Assembly (NCBI GenBank): GCA_934418125.1
Contig: CAKRWT010000019.1
Location: 1 to 48,566 of the forward strand
Length of the DNA stretch: 48,566 bases
From: an uncultured Lachnospiraceae bacterium
GTDB lineage: Bacteria > Bacillota > Clostridia > Lachnospirales > Lachnospiraceae
Direction: 5' to 3'
In this document: positions 17,519 through 24,693 of the stretch, one piece after another
How positions within the stretch are numbered: the first letter of the stretch is position 1
Layout of the letters: every line of letters begins with the position of its first letter
Translations under genes and position numbers: made by a program
The notes under the pieces: model-generated
Database searches by the model: none
Told to the model about the DNA's origin: nothing
The model's input: only the letters and a program-made list of their open reading frames with translations

Positions 17519-18880
17519 ATGGAGATGCAGATACAGCTACCTGAGAAAGTGAAAAAGATTATAAAAACACTGACGGCAGCAGGATATGAAGCCTATGCGG
17601 TAGGGGGCTGTGTCCGCGATTCCATTCTGGGAAGAGTCCCCAATGACTGGGATATTACCACTTCTGCCAAGCCGGAGGAAACCAAGAGCCTGTTTGCCAG
17701 AACCATCGATACCGGGATTCAGCATGGTACGGTAACGATTATGCTGGACAAGGAGGGCTTTGAAGTCACAACCTACCGGATTGACGGGGAATACGAGGAT
17801 AGCAGACACCCGAAAGAGGTAACTTTTACAGCCAGTCTGGAAGAAGACTTAAAACGGCGTGATTTTACCATAAATGCCATGGCATACAACGAGGAAGAAG
17901 GACTTGTGGATATCTTTGGCGGAATCCGGGACATTGGGGATAAAGTAATCCGTTGCGTGGGAAATGCCGGGGAGCGTTTTACAGAAGATGCCCTTCGCAT
18001 GATGCGGGCGGTAAGATTCTCTGCCCAGTTAGGATATCGGATTGAGGAAGAAACGAGAGAAGCCATCGTAGAGCTGGCACCGAATCTGCAGAAAATCAGT
18101 GCAGAGCGGATACAGGTGGAACTTGTAAAGTTAGTAACCTCTCCCCATCCGGATTATCTGCGGATTGCCTACGAAACAGGGATTACCAGGCAGATTCTTC
18201 CAGAGTTTGACCTGTGTATGGAAACACCCCAGAATAATCCCCATCACTGTTACAACGTAGGGGAGCATATTTTACATGCCATGCTGGCAGTAGAGCCGGA
18301 TAAGGTATTACGTCTTGGTATGCTGTTTCATGATATTGGAAAGCCTCAGACGATGACAATAGATGAGGCAGGAATTACCCACAATAAGAACCATCCTGTT
18401 GTGGGGGAGGAAATGACGAGAAAGATTCTCAGAAGATTGAAGTTTGATAACGATACCATCGGTAAGGTTACGAAGATTGTACGTTACCACGACCAGCAGA
18501 TTGCCCTGACAGATACGGGCGTGCGCCGTGCCGTGAACCGGATGGGGGAAGAGATTTTCCGGATGATGTTCCCGGTGCGCCGGGCAGATATTGCAGCACA
18601 GAGTGATTATAGGAGAGAAGAGAAACTAGAGAAGCTGGCATACATAGAGCAGTTATACCAGGGAATCTGTGAGCGGAAGGAAGCGGTCTGTTTAAAAGAC
18701 CTTGCTGTTACAGGAAGCGACCTTCTGGCAGTTGGAATGGAATCTGGAAGGCAGCTGGGAGAGATGTTAAACTGGCTGTTGGAACAGATATTAGAGCATC
18801 CGGAGTGGAATACGAAAGAGAAACTGTTAGCACTTTGCAGTGAAAAACAGAAACAGGAGATTTCTCCGGAGGAGAAATGA
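17519..18880 (+). CDS. cca: CCA tRNA nucleotidyltransferase
   Basis: 453 residues. The class II nucleotidyltransferase head has AVGGCVRDSILGRVPNDWDI (GG plus the DxD metal pair), the template region with KRRDFTINAMAY and EDALRMMRAVRFSAQLGY, and a C-terminal HD-type domain (GMLFHDIGKPQTM). It adds or repairs the 3' CCA end of tRNAs. Neither tRNA in this window encodes its CCA, which fits the need for this enzyme. The HD domain, which may have phosphatase or phosphodiesterase activity, is commonly present in clostridial members. A GAAGGAAA site lies just upstream. ATG 17525 is an equally possible start. Confidence 0.95.
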   Translation: MEMQIQLPEKVKKIIKTLTAAGYEAYAVGGCVRDSILGRVPNDWDITTSAKPEETKSLFARTIDTGIQHGTVTIMLDKEGFEVTTYRIDGEYEDSRHPKEVTFTASLEEDLKRRDFTINAMAYNEEEGLVDIFGGIRDIGDKVIRCVGNAGERFTEDALRMMRAVRFSAQLGYRIEEETREAIVELAPNLQKISAERIQVELVKLVTSPHPDYLRIAYETGITRQILPEFDLCMETPQNNPHHCYNVGEHILHAMLAVEPDKVLRLGMLFHDIGKPQTMTIDEAGITHNKNHPVVGEEMTRKILRRLKFDNDTIGKVTKIVRYHDQQIALTDTGVRRAVNRMGEEIFRMMFPVRRADIAAQSDYRREEKLEKLAYIEQLYQGICERKEAVCLKDLAVTGSDLLAVGMESGRQLGEMLNWLLEQILEHPEWNTKEKLLALCSEKQKQEISPEEK

Positions 18881-18950
18881 CAATTATCGATTCATACTTT
18901 CCCAACGCTTTTCATAAGATATGATAGACGAGAAAGCGGAGGGTATTTGT

Positions 18951-19919
18951 GTGAATGACAGAGCAGTCAGTTTATTTGACCAATATGAAATAGAAGTAAA
19001 TCGTACCTGGAAGGGAAGAGGTGCTATTCTGTGTGAGTCTGACAAGGGACTTCTGATTATGAAGGAGTATTTCGGACCGGCAGAGAAGATTCATTTTCAG
19101 GATACATTATTAAAGCATATACAGGAGTCGGGGTTTCCGCGGGTAGAATCTATCCTTCGCACCAGGGAGGGAGAAATGATTCTGTACGACCAGGACAGAG
19201 TACCATATCTTGTGAAAACCTATTTTGAAGGAAGAGAATGTAACCATAGAGATATCGAGGAGTGCCGTCAGGCAGTCATTACGCTGGCAAAACTTCATAA
19301 GTCCAGTAATTTGTCCGGACAGGAGCTGTTAAAGGTGCAGCCGGTCTGCCATATAGCAAAGGAATATGAAAAACATAACCGGGAACTGAAAAAGGTCAGA
19401 AGATTCCTGCGGGAAAAGAGTCAGAAGACAGAATTTGAAATATATCTGATGAAGCATTATGATTATTTTCTGGACATTGCCTTGCAAACAACAGAGGAAT
19501 TGCAGTATGATTCCTATGAAGGGGATGCAGCAGATTTCACGGTAATATGCCACGGAGATTATCAGTATCATAATATTATCAGGACAGAAGCAGGAAATGC
19601 CCTGGTTAATTTTGAGAAATGTGTGAGAGATTATCCAATCCGGGATTTATATCTTTTTATGCGAAAGCTTCTGGAGAAGAATAACTGGTCCCAGACATTG
19701 GGGGATACGCTATTAGAGACTTATAATAAAGAGAGAAGTCTGTCCGGAAAGGATTACATACAGCTTCGTTACCGGTTCGCATATCCAGAGAAATTCTGGA
19801 AGATTGTAAACTTCTATTACAATTCTGGTAAAGCGTGGATTCCGGGTAGAAACATGGAAAAAATAGAAAAACTGTTTGCCCAGGAGCGGGAGAAACAGCT
19901 TTTCTTAGAAAGCTTGTAA
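18951..19919 (+). CDS. CotS family spore-coat protein (kinase-like fold)
   Basis: About 322 residues beginning MNDRAVSLFDQYEIEVNRTW and ILCESDKGLLIMKEYFG, the typical head of CotS-type proteins. The APH-like kinase fold is marked by FTVICHGDYQYHNIIR (Brenner motif HxDxxxxN) and NFEKCVRDYPIRDLYLFMR in place of the usual DFD. In Bacillus, CotS is in the spore coat and related proteins phosphorylate coat components. Whether this one is an active kinase is unclear. I choose the GTG at 18951 because GGAGGG (18937-18942) is eight bases upstream; the ATG at 18921 has no site. It lies between cca and the PEGA lipoprotein, before the sporulation block. Confidence 0.85.
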   Translation: MNDRAVSLFDQYEIEVNRTWKGRGAILCESDKGLLIMKEYFGPAEKIHFQDTLLKHIQESGFPRVESILRTREGEMILYDQDRVPYLVKTYFEGRECNHRDIEECRQAVITLAKLHKSSNLSGQELLKVQPVCHIAKEYEKHNRELKKVRRFLREKSQKTEFEIYLMKHYDYFLDIALQTTEELQYDSYEGDAADFTVICHGDYQYHNIIRTEAGNALVNFEKCVRDYPIRDLYLFMRKLLEKNNWSQTLGDTLLETYNKERSLSGKDYIQLRYRFAYPEKFWKIVNFYYNSGKAWIPGRNMEKIEKLFAQEREKQLFLESL

Positions 19920-19985
19920 TTACTTGGGGATACCAATGATTACAGGATAGAAACCAGGCACAGCTGTTGCAGAAAGGAAAACAAG

Positions 19986-21719
19986 ATGCACAGAAGAACC
20001 ATACAGATGATTGCGGTAATTATGTTATACACACTATTGCTTACCGGATGTACTTCCCAGGCAAGCAACATCGGTCATGCCAAGGAGAGTGGCACTGAAA
20101 ATGTAGTGGATACCGGATTTACGGTAACTGCCATAGGCAGTTATGATTCTGCGGATACGGCAGTGGTAATGCAGATAGATGAAGACAATCACAGTGTTAC
20201 CTTTATGAATATGGATGCCGGAAAGAAATATACTCTATATTACGATGGAACTACTTATATTAAGGATAAATATGGAAGTGCGATGTCCATATCCCAGATT
20301 GTGGCAGGAGATGTAGTAGATGTATGTTTCCTGAAGGGGAAAAAGCAGATGGCGTCTATGCAGTTATCTCCTGAAGCATGGGTTTATGAGGATATTGATA
20401 ATTATGATTTAGGAGGTGCAAATAAGACAGCAGCCATAGGTTCTAATACCTATTCCATGCCGGACGATGCAGTTATCCTGTCAGATGGTCAGCAGGTTGA
20501 GATGATGGATGTGGTAAAACAGGATCGAGTAACGATTCGGGGAGTAGGCCACACCATCTACAGTGTGAATATTGAGAAAGGCCACGGCTATCTCCGGTTA
20601 CAGAACGAGCAGGCTCTGTTAGGAGGCTGGATTGAGGTCGGTACTTCTGTTATCAGGGAAATTACCGAAGATATGCTTCTTGTTGTTCCGGAAGGCAAAT
20701 ATCAGGTGCTGCTAAGCAACGGCAATACAAGCTGTACGAAGGAAGTTGTAATAGAGCGAAACAAAGAAGTAGTATTAGACCTTGCTGATGTGGAAATTGC
20801 CCAGGACAAGACGGGTATGATATTGTTTGAGGTAACACCGGATACAGCCAGAGTTTCCATTGATGGGGAGACAGTTGATATATCTGCACCGGTAGAGCTT
20901 GCCTATGGAATCCATAAGGTACATTTAGAGGCGGCAGGCTATGATTCTCTGACGAAGTACCTGCAGGTAGGTTCCGAGTATGCTAAAATCAGTTTTACCT
21001 TAGAGGAGCAGGAGGAAGAGACCGACAGCATCAGTGAGAACACGGTGGAGAGAACACCTTCTGAAGATGAAATCCTCGGTAAAGATACCATCAGCCAGAA
21101 CAGTGTCAGTGAGAATAGTGTAGACAGTAACAAGAAGAAAGACAGTGTCAGTCAGAATACAGTCAGTACATCTACCAGCAAAAAGGTTTATATTGATGCA
21201 CCGGAAGATGTAGAAGTATATCTGGATGACAATTATGTAGGAATAGCACCGGTTAAGTTTAAAAAGGTAGCGGGAAATCATACCATTACCTTACGTAAGA
21301 CGGGATATCAGACCAAAAGCTATACGATTTATCTGTATGATGATAAAGAAGACATAACATATTCCTTTAGTGAATTGGAGAAAATAGTTTCTGCAGAGGA
21401 GGACACGAAGAATACTACTTCCTCTCAGTCAACCTCCACGGGAAGTACGTCGACAGATACGACTTCCACAGGAAGTACGTCAACAGATTCGACCTCCACA
21501 GGAAGTACGTCAACAGATTCGACCTCCACGGGAAGCACATCGACAGATTCAACCTCCACGGGAAGCACGTCGACAGATACGACTTCCACAGGAAGTACGT
21601 CAGGAGATGGCACCTCCACAGGGGCTGCTGGAGGAGATGGTGGTTCTGTCAGTGGAAATGATGTGGACGTAAGCAGTACTAGCGTACATAGCAGACAGAC
21701 CGGACGAATGGTTCATTAG
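19986..21719 (+). CDS. PEGA-domain lipoprotein with a serine/threonine repeat tail
   Basis: 577 residues, lipobox LLTGC (Cys22). The N-terminal half (about 35-260) is beta-rich and unassigned. Two PEGA domains follow: about 275-345 (EVTPDTARVSIDGETVDI, IHKVHLEAAGYDSL) and 399-465 (VYIDAPEDVEVYLDDNYVG, NHTITLRKTGYQTKSYTI). Between them is an Asn/Ser/Glu linker with SISENTVERT and SQNSVSENSVDSN repeats. The tail (483-560) is a ten-residue repeat of the form TSTGSTSTDS. PEGA domains are beta-sandwiches of surface proteins, probably contacting sugars or peptidoglycan. The repeat has no LPXTG signal, so anchoring is by the lipid. AAGGAAAA lies ahead of the ATG. It precedes mazG by 22 bp. Confidence 0.85.
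   Translation: MHRRTIQMIAVIMLYTLLLTGCTSQASNIGHAKESGTENVVDTGFTVTAIGSYDSADTAVVMQIDEDNHSVTFMNMDAGKKYTLYYDGTTYIKDKYGSAMSISQIVAGDVVDVCFLKGKKQMASMQLSPEAWVYEDIDNYDLGGANKTAAIGSNTYSMPDDAVILSDGQQVEMMDVVKQDRVTIRGVGHTIYSVNIEKGHGYLRLQNEQALLGGWIEVGTSVIREITEDMLLVVPEGKYQVLLSNGNTSCTKEVVIERNKEVVLDLADVEIAQDKTGMILFEVTPDTARVSIDGETVDISAPVELAYGIHKVHLEAAGYDSLTKYLQVGSEYAKISFTLEEQEEETDSISENTVERTPSEDEILGKDTISQNSVSENSVDSNKKKDSVSQNTVSTSTSKKVYIDAPEDVEVYLDDNYVGIAPVKFKKVAGNHTITLRKTGYQTKSYTIYLYDDKEDITYSFSELEKIVSAEEDTKNTTSSQSTSTGSTSTDTTSTGSTSTDSTSTGSTSTDSTSTGSTSTDSTSTGSTSTDTTSTGSTSGDGTSTGAAGGDGGSVSGNDVDVSSTSVHSRQTGRMVH
21432..21611 (+). repeat. Six tandem copies of a 30-bp coding repeat
   Basis: Units of 30 bp start at 21432, 21462, 21492, 21522, 21552 and 21582, with a partial seventh. 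Each encodes ten residues of the kind TSTGSTSTDS; the last full copy ends SGDG. Silent changes (TCG/TCA, GGA/GGG, ACG/ACA) separate the copies while the residues stay constant, so selection keeps the peptide. Such units change number by slippage. Confidence 0.95.
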
Positions 21720-21741
21720 GAAAAGTCAGTGAGGAAACGGC

Positions 21742-22467
21742 ATGGAGAGCAAACAGGACAAGAAGTATACTTATGAAGATTTACTGGAAATCATCCGGAT
21801 ACTGCGCAGTGAAAATGGCTGTAAATGGGACAGAGCCCAGACACACCAGAGTTTAAAGCCCTGCATAATGGAAGAGGCAGCAGAGTTATTGGCAGCTATC
21901 CGTATTTATGACCAGACAGGGAATCCGGAGAATATGCGGGAAGAACTGGGGGATATCCTGATGTTGGTTGTGCTGCATGCCCAGATTGCCTCGGAGGAAG
22001 GACTTTTTACTATGGCAGATGTGGTGGAAGAAGTAAGCCGTAAGATGGTGCGCAGACATCCCCATGTTTTTGGCAATGGACAGGCTGATACCACAGAACA
22101 GATATTGGCGACCTGGGATGAAATTAAAAAAGAGGAAAAGAAAGGCAAAGACTGGATAGAATCACCTCTCCGGGAGATTCCCAAAGAGCTTCCATCACTG
22201 ACCAGAGCTGCGAAAGTGTTAAAGAAAGTAGACAAGCTCTATGAAAAACAAAAGGATTATCAGGAGAGCGTAGAACAGCTGCAGAAGTCGGCATCCGTGT
22301 TACAGAATCTGGAACCGGCAACTTGCAGCAAAGAGCTGGAGCAAGTCATGGCAGACATGTTGGTTGCTATGTCGAATATTGCCAGAATTTATCAGATTTC
22401 GTCGGAGCAGGTATTTGCAGACAGAATCGAGGAGATAATAGAAAAGTATGAGGGAACAAAGGACTGA
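21742..22467 (+). CDS. mazG: Nucleoside triphosphate pyrophosphohydrolase MazG
   Basis: 241 residues with the MazG core: RSENGCKWDRAQTHQSLKPC, then MEEAAELLAAI and REELGDILMLVVLHAQIAS (EExxE plus ExxD, the magnesium-binding residues). It hydrolyses NTPs or dNTPs to monophosphate and pyrophosphate and is thought to clean the nucleotide pool or lower (p)ppGpp-like alarmones. The Bacillus homologue YabN has an extra N-terminal methylase-like domain that this protein lacks. It is the first gene of the mazG-to-ftsH syntenic block. A GAGGAAACGG stretch serves as ribosome binding site. Confidence 0.93.
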   Translation: MESKQDKKYTYEDLLEIIRILRSENGCKWDRAQTHQSLKPCIMEEAAELLAAIRIYDQTGNPENMREELGDILMLVVLHAQIASEEGLFTMADVVEEVSRKMVRRHPHVFGNGQADTTEQILATWDEIKKEEKKGKDWIESPLREIPKELPSLTRAAKVLKKVDKLYEKQKDYQESVEQLQKSASVLQNLEPATCSKELEQVMADMLVAMSNIARIYQISSEQVFADRIEEIIEKYEGTKD

Positions 22468-22506
22468 CGAAAATCCCGAAAATGCCGTAAAAAAGGCAAT
22501 TTTTTC

Positions 22507-22550
22507 TTGACAAGAAGGGTAAAAACGTCTATATATATGTATAGGCGTTT
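22507..22550 (+). promoter_or_regulatory. Promoter with dyad at the -10, upstream of hup
   Basis: TTGACA (22507-22512), a 17-base spacer and TATATA (22530-22535) make a strong promoter 75-100 bp before the hup start. An inverted repeat with 11-base arms (22523-22533 and 22540-22550, one G-T position, loop of six) covers the -10 and the start of the transcript. It may be an operator or a 5' hairpin of the mRNA. Confidence 0.65.
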
Positions 22551-22609
22551 CATAAAGAGAAACATCAAATCAAATAATATGAAGACTCATTTAAGAGGAG
22601 GAGTTCAAG

Positions 22610-22885
22610 ATGAACAAGACAGAATTAGTTGCAGCTATGGCTGATCAGGCTGGATTATCCAAAAAAGACGCAGAGAAAGCTTTAAAGGCATTTACAGATG
22701 TTGTTGCTGATGAATTAAAGAAAGATGGTAAAGTACAGTTAGTTGGATTTGGTACTTTTGAAGTATCCCAGAGAGCAGCTAGAGAAGGAAGAAATCCTCA
22801 GAGTGGCGAAGTTATGAAGATTGCTGCTTCTAAAGCTCCTAAATTTAAGGCTGGTAAGGCTTTAAAGGATATGCTGAACGCATAA
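22610..22885 (+). CDS. hup: HU family DNA-binding protein
   Basis: 91 residues of the HU/IHF fold: MNKTELVAAMADQAGLSKKD, AEKALKAFTDVVADELKKDG, VQLVGFGTFEVSQRAAREGR and NPQSGEVMKIAASK, with the DNA-binding beta-arm around RNPQSG. As a dimer it bends and packages DNA. AAGAGGAGG eight bases before the ATG is the strongest site in this part, and codon use is biased, as expected for an abundant protein. It sits between mazG and rqcP with its own promoter and terminator. In Bacillus hbs is elsewhere, so this placement is the clostridial arrangement. Confidence 0.97.
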   Translation: MNKTELVAAMADQAGLSKKDAEKALKAFTDVVADELKKDGKVQLVGFGTFEVSQRAAREGRNPQSGEVMKIAASKAPKFKAGKALKDMLNA

Positions 22886-22900
22886 GAAAAAGTTTGATCG

Positions 22901-22933
22901 AAGACCTGTATGTACCGCATACAGGTCTTTTTC
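22901..22933 (+). terminator. Intrinsic terminator after hup
   Basis: AAGACCTGTATG (22901-22912) pairs perfectly with CATACAGGTCTT (22918-22929) around a five-base loop, ending in a T-run (TTTTT to 22932). Confidence 0.93.
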
Positions 22934-23001
22934 TGTTATGGCAGAAATGAGAGTTTATTGTACTATGTAAAGAAATATTTGCTGGAAAGAAGGAAAAGAG
23001 A

Positions 23002-23244
23002 ATGAGATTAGATAAGTATTTAAAGGTTTCCCGTTTGATAAAACGCCGTACCGTGGCAAATGAAGCCTGCGATGCCGGGAGGGTTCTGGTAAATGATAAA
23101 CCGGCGAAGGCTTCCGTGAATGTCAAGGTGGGGGATATTATTACCATTCAGTTTGGAAATAAAGAGGTTAAAGTAGAGGTTCTCGATGTACAGGAAACGG
23201 TGCGCAAAGAGGAAGCAAAAGAACTGTTCCGGTATCTTCCATAA
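23002..23244 (+). CDS. rqcP: RqcP/YabO S4-domain RNA-binding protein
   Basis: 80 residues: MRLDKYLKVSRLIKRRTVAN, DAGRVLVNDKPAKASVNVKV, GDIITIQFGNKEVKVEVLDV, a full S4 domain of the kind that binds structured RNA. In Bacillus RqcP (formerly YabO) binds stalled 50S subunits and works with RqcH to add alanine tails in ribosome quality control. Its position after mazG and before yabP, as in Bacillus, supports this rather than the Hsp15 group. GAAAGAAGGAAAAGAGA precedes the ATG. Confidence 0.92.
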   Translation: MRLDKYLKVSRLIKRRTVANEACDAGRVLVNDKPAKASVNVKVGDIITIQFGNKEVKVEVLDVQETVRKEEAKELFRYLP

Positions 23245-23249
23245 AACGT

Positions 23250-23278
23250 GAATATAACCAAAGCCTTCAACATATATT
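23250..23278 (+). promoter_or_regulatory. Candidate sigma-E promoter for yabP-yabQ
   Basis: GAATATA (23250-23256), 14 bases, CATATATT (23271-23278). This is close to the known sigma-E consensus (KMATATT, 14-15, CATACAnT) and sits 50 bp before the yabP start; yabP and yabQ of Bacillus are sigma-E-dependent. Confidence 0.55.
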
Positions 23279-23328
23279 TAACAAGTACAAGATTGTCATG
23301 GTATGGACAGTTACTTTGGGAGGTATGT

Positions 23329-23619
23329 ATGGAGGATTTAAACAGCAGCACCAGGAAACCCCACAAGCTGATGCTTACCAACAGAAGGACCTGTGCAATC
23401 AGTGGTGTCAATGATGTCCTTTCCTTTGATGTCAATGAGATTCTTCTGGAGACAGAACAGGGAATGTTGATGATTAAAGGAAATGAGCTGCATGTCAGCC
23501 GGTTATCCTTAGATAAGGGTGAGGTTGATGTAGATGGGCGGATTGACAGCTTTACCTATTCAGAAACCGGGGGATACAGCGCGAAAGGCGAATCCTTATT
23601 GACAAGACTGTTTAAATAG
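23329..23619 (+). CDS. yabP: Sporulation protein YabP
   Basis: About 96 residues: HKLMLTNRRTCAISGVNDVL, SFDVNEILLETEQGMLMIKG and NELHVSRLSLDKGEVDVDG. This is the YabP family of sporulation proteins, whose member in Bacillus is made in the mother cell and needed for normal spore maturation. The upstream ATG at 23248 would add 27 residues but has no site; GGGAGG at 23318-23323 points to 23329, and the adjacent sigma-E-like promoter at 23250-23278 lies within the longer version, which therefore cannot be right if the promoter is used. yabQ starts 18 bp later. Confidence 0.93.
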   Translation: MEDLNSSTRKPHKLMLTNRRTCAISGVNDVLSFDVNEILLETEQGMLMIKGNELHVSRLSLDKGEVDVDGRIDSFTYSETGGYSAKGESLLTRLFK

Positions 23620-23637
23620 GATTCGGGGGAATATGCA

Positions 23638-24126
23638 ATGAGCCAGGACATTGTGCAGGAAATAACCTTTTTTCTACACTCTATTGTTATGGGACTTGTC
23701 ATTACCTTTGTGTATGACTGGCTTCTGATTCTCAGAAAGCTGATTAAGCATAAGTCCTTCTGGGTATCGATGGAGGACTTTTTCTTCTGGTTTGCCTGCG
23801 GCATTGGTGTTTTTTATATGCTTTATAAAGAGAATAATGGAATTCTCAGATGGTTTGCCGTGGTTGGTGCCTTGCTGGGAATGTTGCTTTATAAAGGAAT
23901 TATAAGAAAAAGATTTGTAGACATTATGTCAACCTGTATATACAAGATAATGTGGTTGCTCATAAAGGTCATACAAGTTATGCTAAAACCAGCAAAAAGG
24001 CTATTTTACGGCATCCGAAGGTGTGTTCGATTCCTTGGAAAAAGGATGAAAAGGTGTAGTATTTTTATCAAAAAGAAGTTGACGGGTACCATAAAAATGC
24101 TTAAAATAGTCTTATGTAAACGTTAG
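23638..24126 (+). CDS. yabQ: Spore cortex protein YabQ
   Basis: 162 residues, four or so membrane helices (about 4-27, 42-60, 67-85 and 95-115) and a basic tail. FFLHSIVMGLVITFVYDWLL and FWVSMEDFFFWFACGIGVFY match the YabQ family. YabQ of Bacillus sits in the membranes around the forespore and is required for cortex formation. It follows yabP by 18 bp and shares its candidate sigma-E promoter. Confidence 0.9.
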   Translation: MSQDIVQEITFFLHSIVMGLVITFVYDWLLILRKLIKHKSFWVSMEDFFFWFACGIGVFYMLYKENNGILRWFAVVGALLGMLLYKGIIRKRFVDIMSTCIYKIMWLLIKVIQVMLKPAKRLFYGIRRCVRFLGKRMKRCSIFIKKKLTGTIKMLKIVLCKR

Positions 24127-24196
24127 GGGACAGGTAATCAGATAGAGAAGGCAGGTTACCTTAAACGTGTAAGAAGAGGGGAAGTGTTAGAGCGGC

Positions 24197-24502
24197 ATGG
24201 CGAGAAAAGCAGCATATCGTAAAAAACGCCAGAACAGGACTGGTATGCTTTTGGTTATAACCGTGGTGCTGATGATGCTGGTTGTGGTTGCAGTGAAGAG
24301 TGTAGAGCTCCGGGAGAAGCGTGCAACCTATCTGGCGAGGGAAGAACAGCTTATGCAGGAAATAGAAGCAGAGCAGGAACGGACAGAAGACATTGAAGAG
24401 TATCAGAAGTATACACAGACCAAGAAGTATGTAGAGGAAGTTGCGAAAGAGAAGTTAGGGCTGGTATACGAAGGTGAGATTATATTTAAGGATGAGAACT
24501 AA
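24197..24502 (+). CDS. divIC: Septum formation initiator DivIC/FtsL-like protein
   Basis: 101 residues: a basic cytoplasmic head, one membrane helix (about 16-35), then a coiled-coil of about 50 residues (EKRATYLAREEQLMQEIEAE) and the short DivIC tail (VEEVAKEKLGLVYEGEIIFK). In the divisome DivIC, DivIB and FtsL form a complex that recruits and activates septal cell-wall synthesis. The AAGAGGGGAAG site is 12-15 bases ahead, a little far for the ATG. Position between yabQ and a spoIIE-like gene matches Bacillus. Confidence 0.9.
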   Translation: MARKAAYRKKRQNRTGMLLVITVVLMMLVVVAVKSVELREKRATYLAREEQLMQEIEAEQERTEDIEEYQKYTQTKKYVEEVAKEKLGLVYEGEIIFKDEN

Positions 24503-24538
24503 GCAGATTTGGGAAAGATATTTCCGAATCTGCTTTTT
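24502..24538 (+). terminator. Terminator after divIC
   Basis: AGCAGATT..GGGAAA pairs with TTTCC.AATCTGCT around GATA (24502-24533, one asymmetric position), followed by TTTTT. It overlaps the divIC stop. Confidence 0.85.
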
Positions 24539-24579
24539 ACTGTATTAACAGGGAAAATAATCAAAAGATTTTCTTTGTG

Positions 24580-24608
24580 GCATAAATAGGACAACCCTCT
24601 CATACATT
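24580..24608 (+). promoter_or_regulatory. Candidate sigma-E promoter for the SpoIIE-like gene
   Basis: GCATAAA (24580-24586), 14 bases, CATACATT (24601-24608). The -10 matches the sigma-E consensus at every fixed position and the spacing equals that of the yabP site. It is 86 bp before the gene. The 9-bp inverted repeat CCCTCTCAT (24595-24603) / ATGAGAGGG (24678-24686) brackets the leader. Confidence 0.45.
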
Positions 24609-24693
24609 AGACTAGAGAGTCAGTGTGAAAAATCAATTCCTAACGAACAGATTTTTTTACGCAGACATGAGGATAGAATGAGAGGGCAGGGAA

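Noticed and set aside
21425..21619. Minus-strand open frame of 64 codons over the Ser/Thr repeat
   Set aside because: It is a periodic Val/Asp string produced by the complement of the 30-bp repeat and has no ribosome binding site.
21432..21623. CRISPR-like array
   Set aside because: The units are contiguous with no spacers and are in frame with a coding region.
22484..22506. Terminator after mazG
   Set aside because: TGCC/GGCA with an A-rich loop gives only a four-base stem before the T-run, too weak to call.
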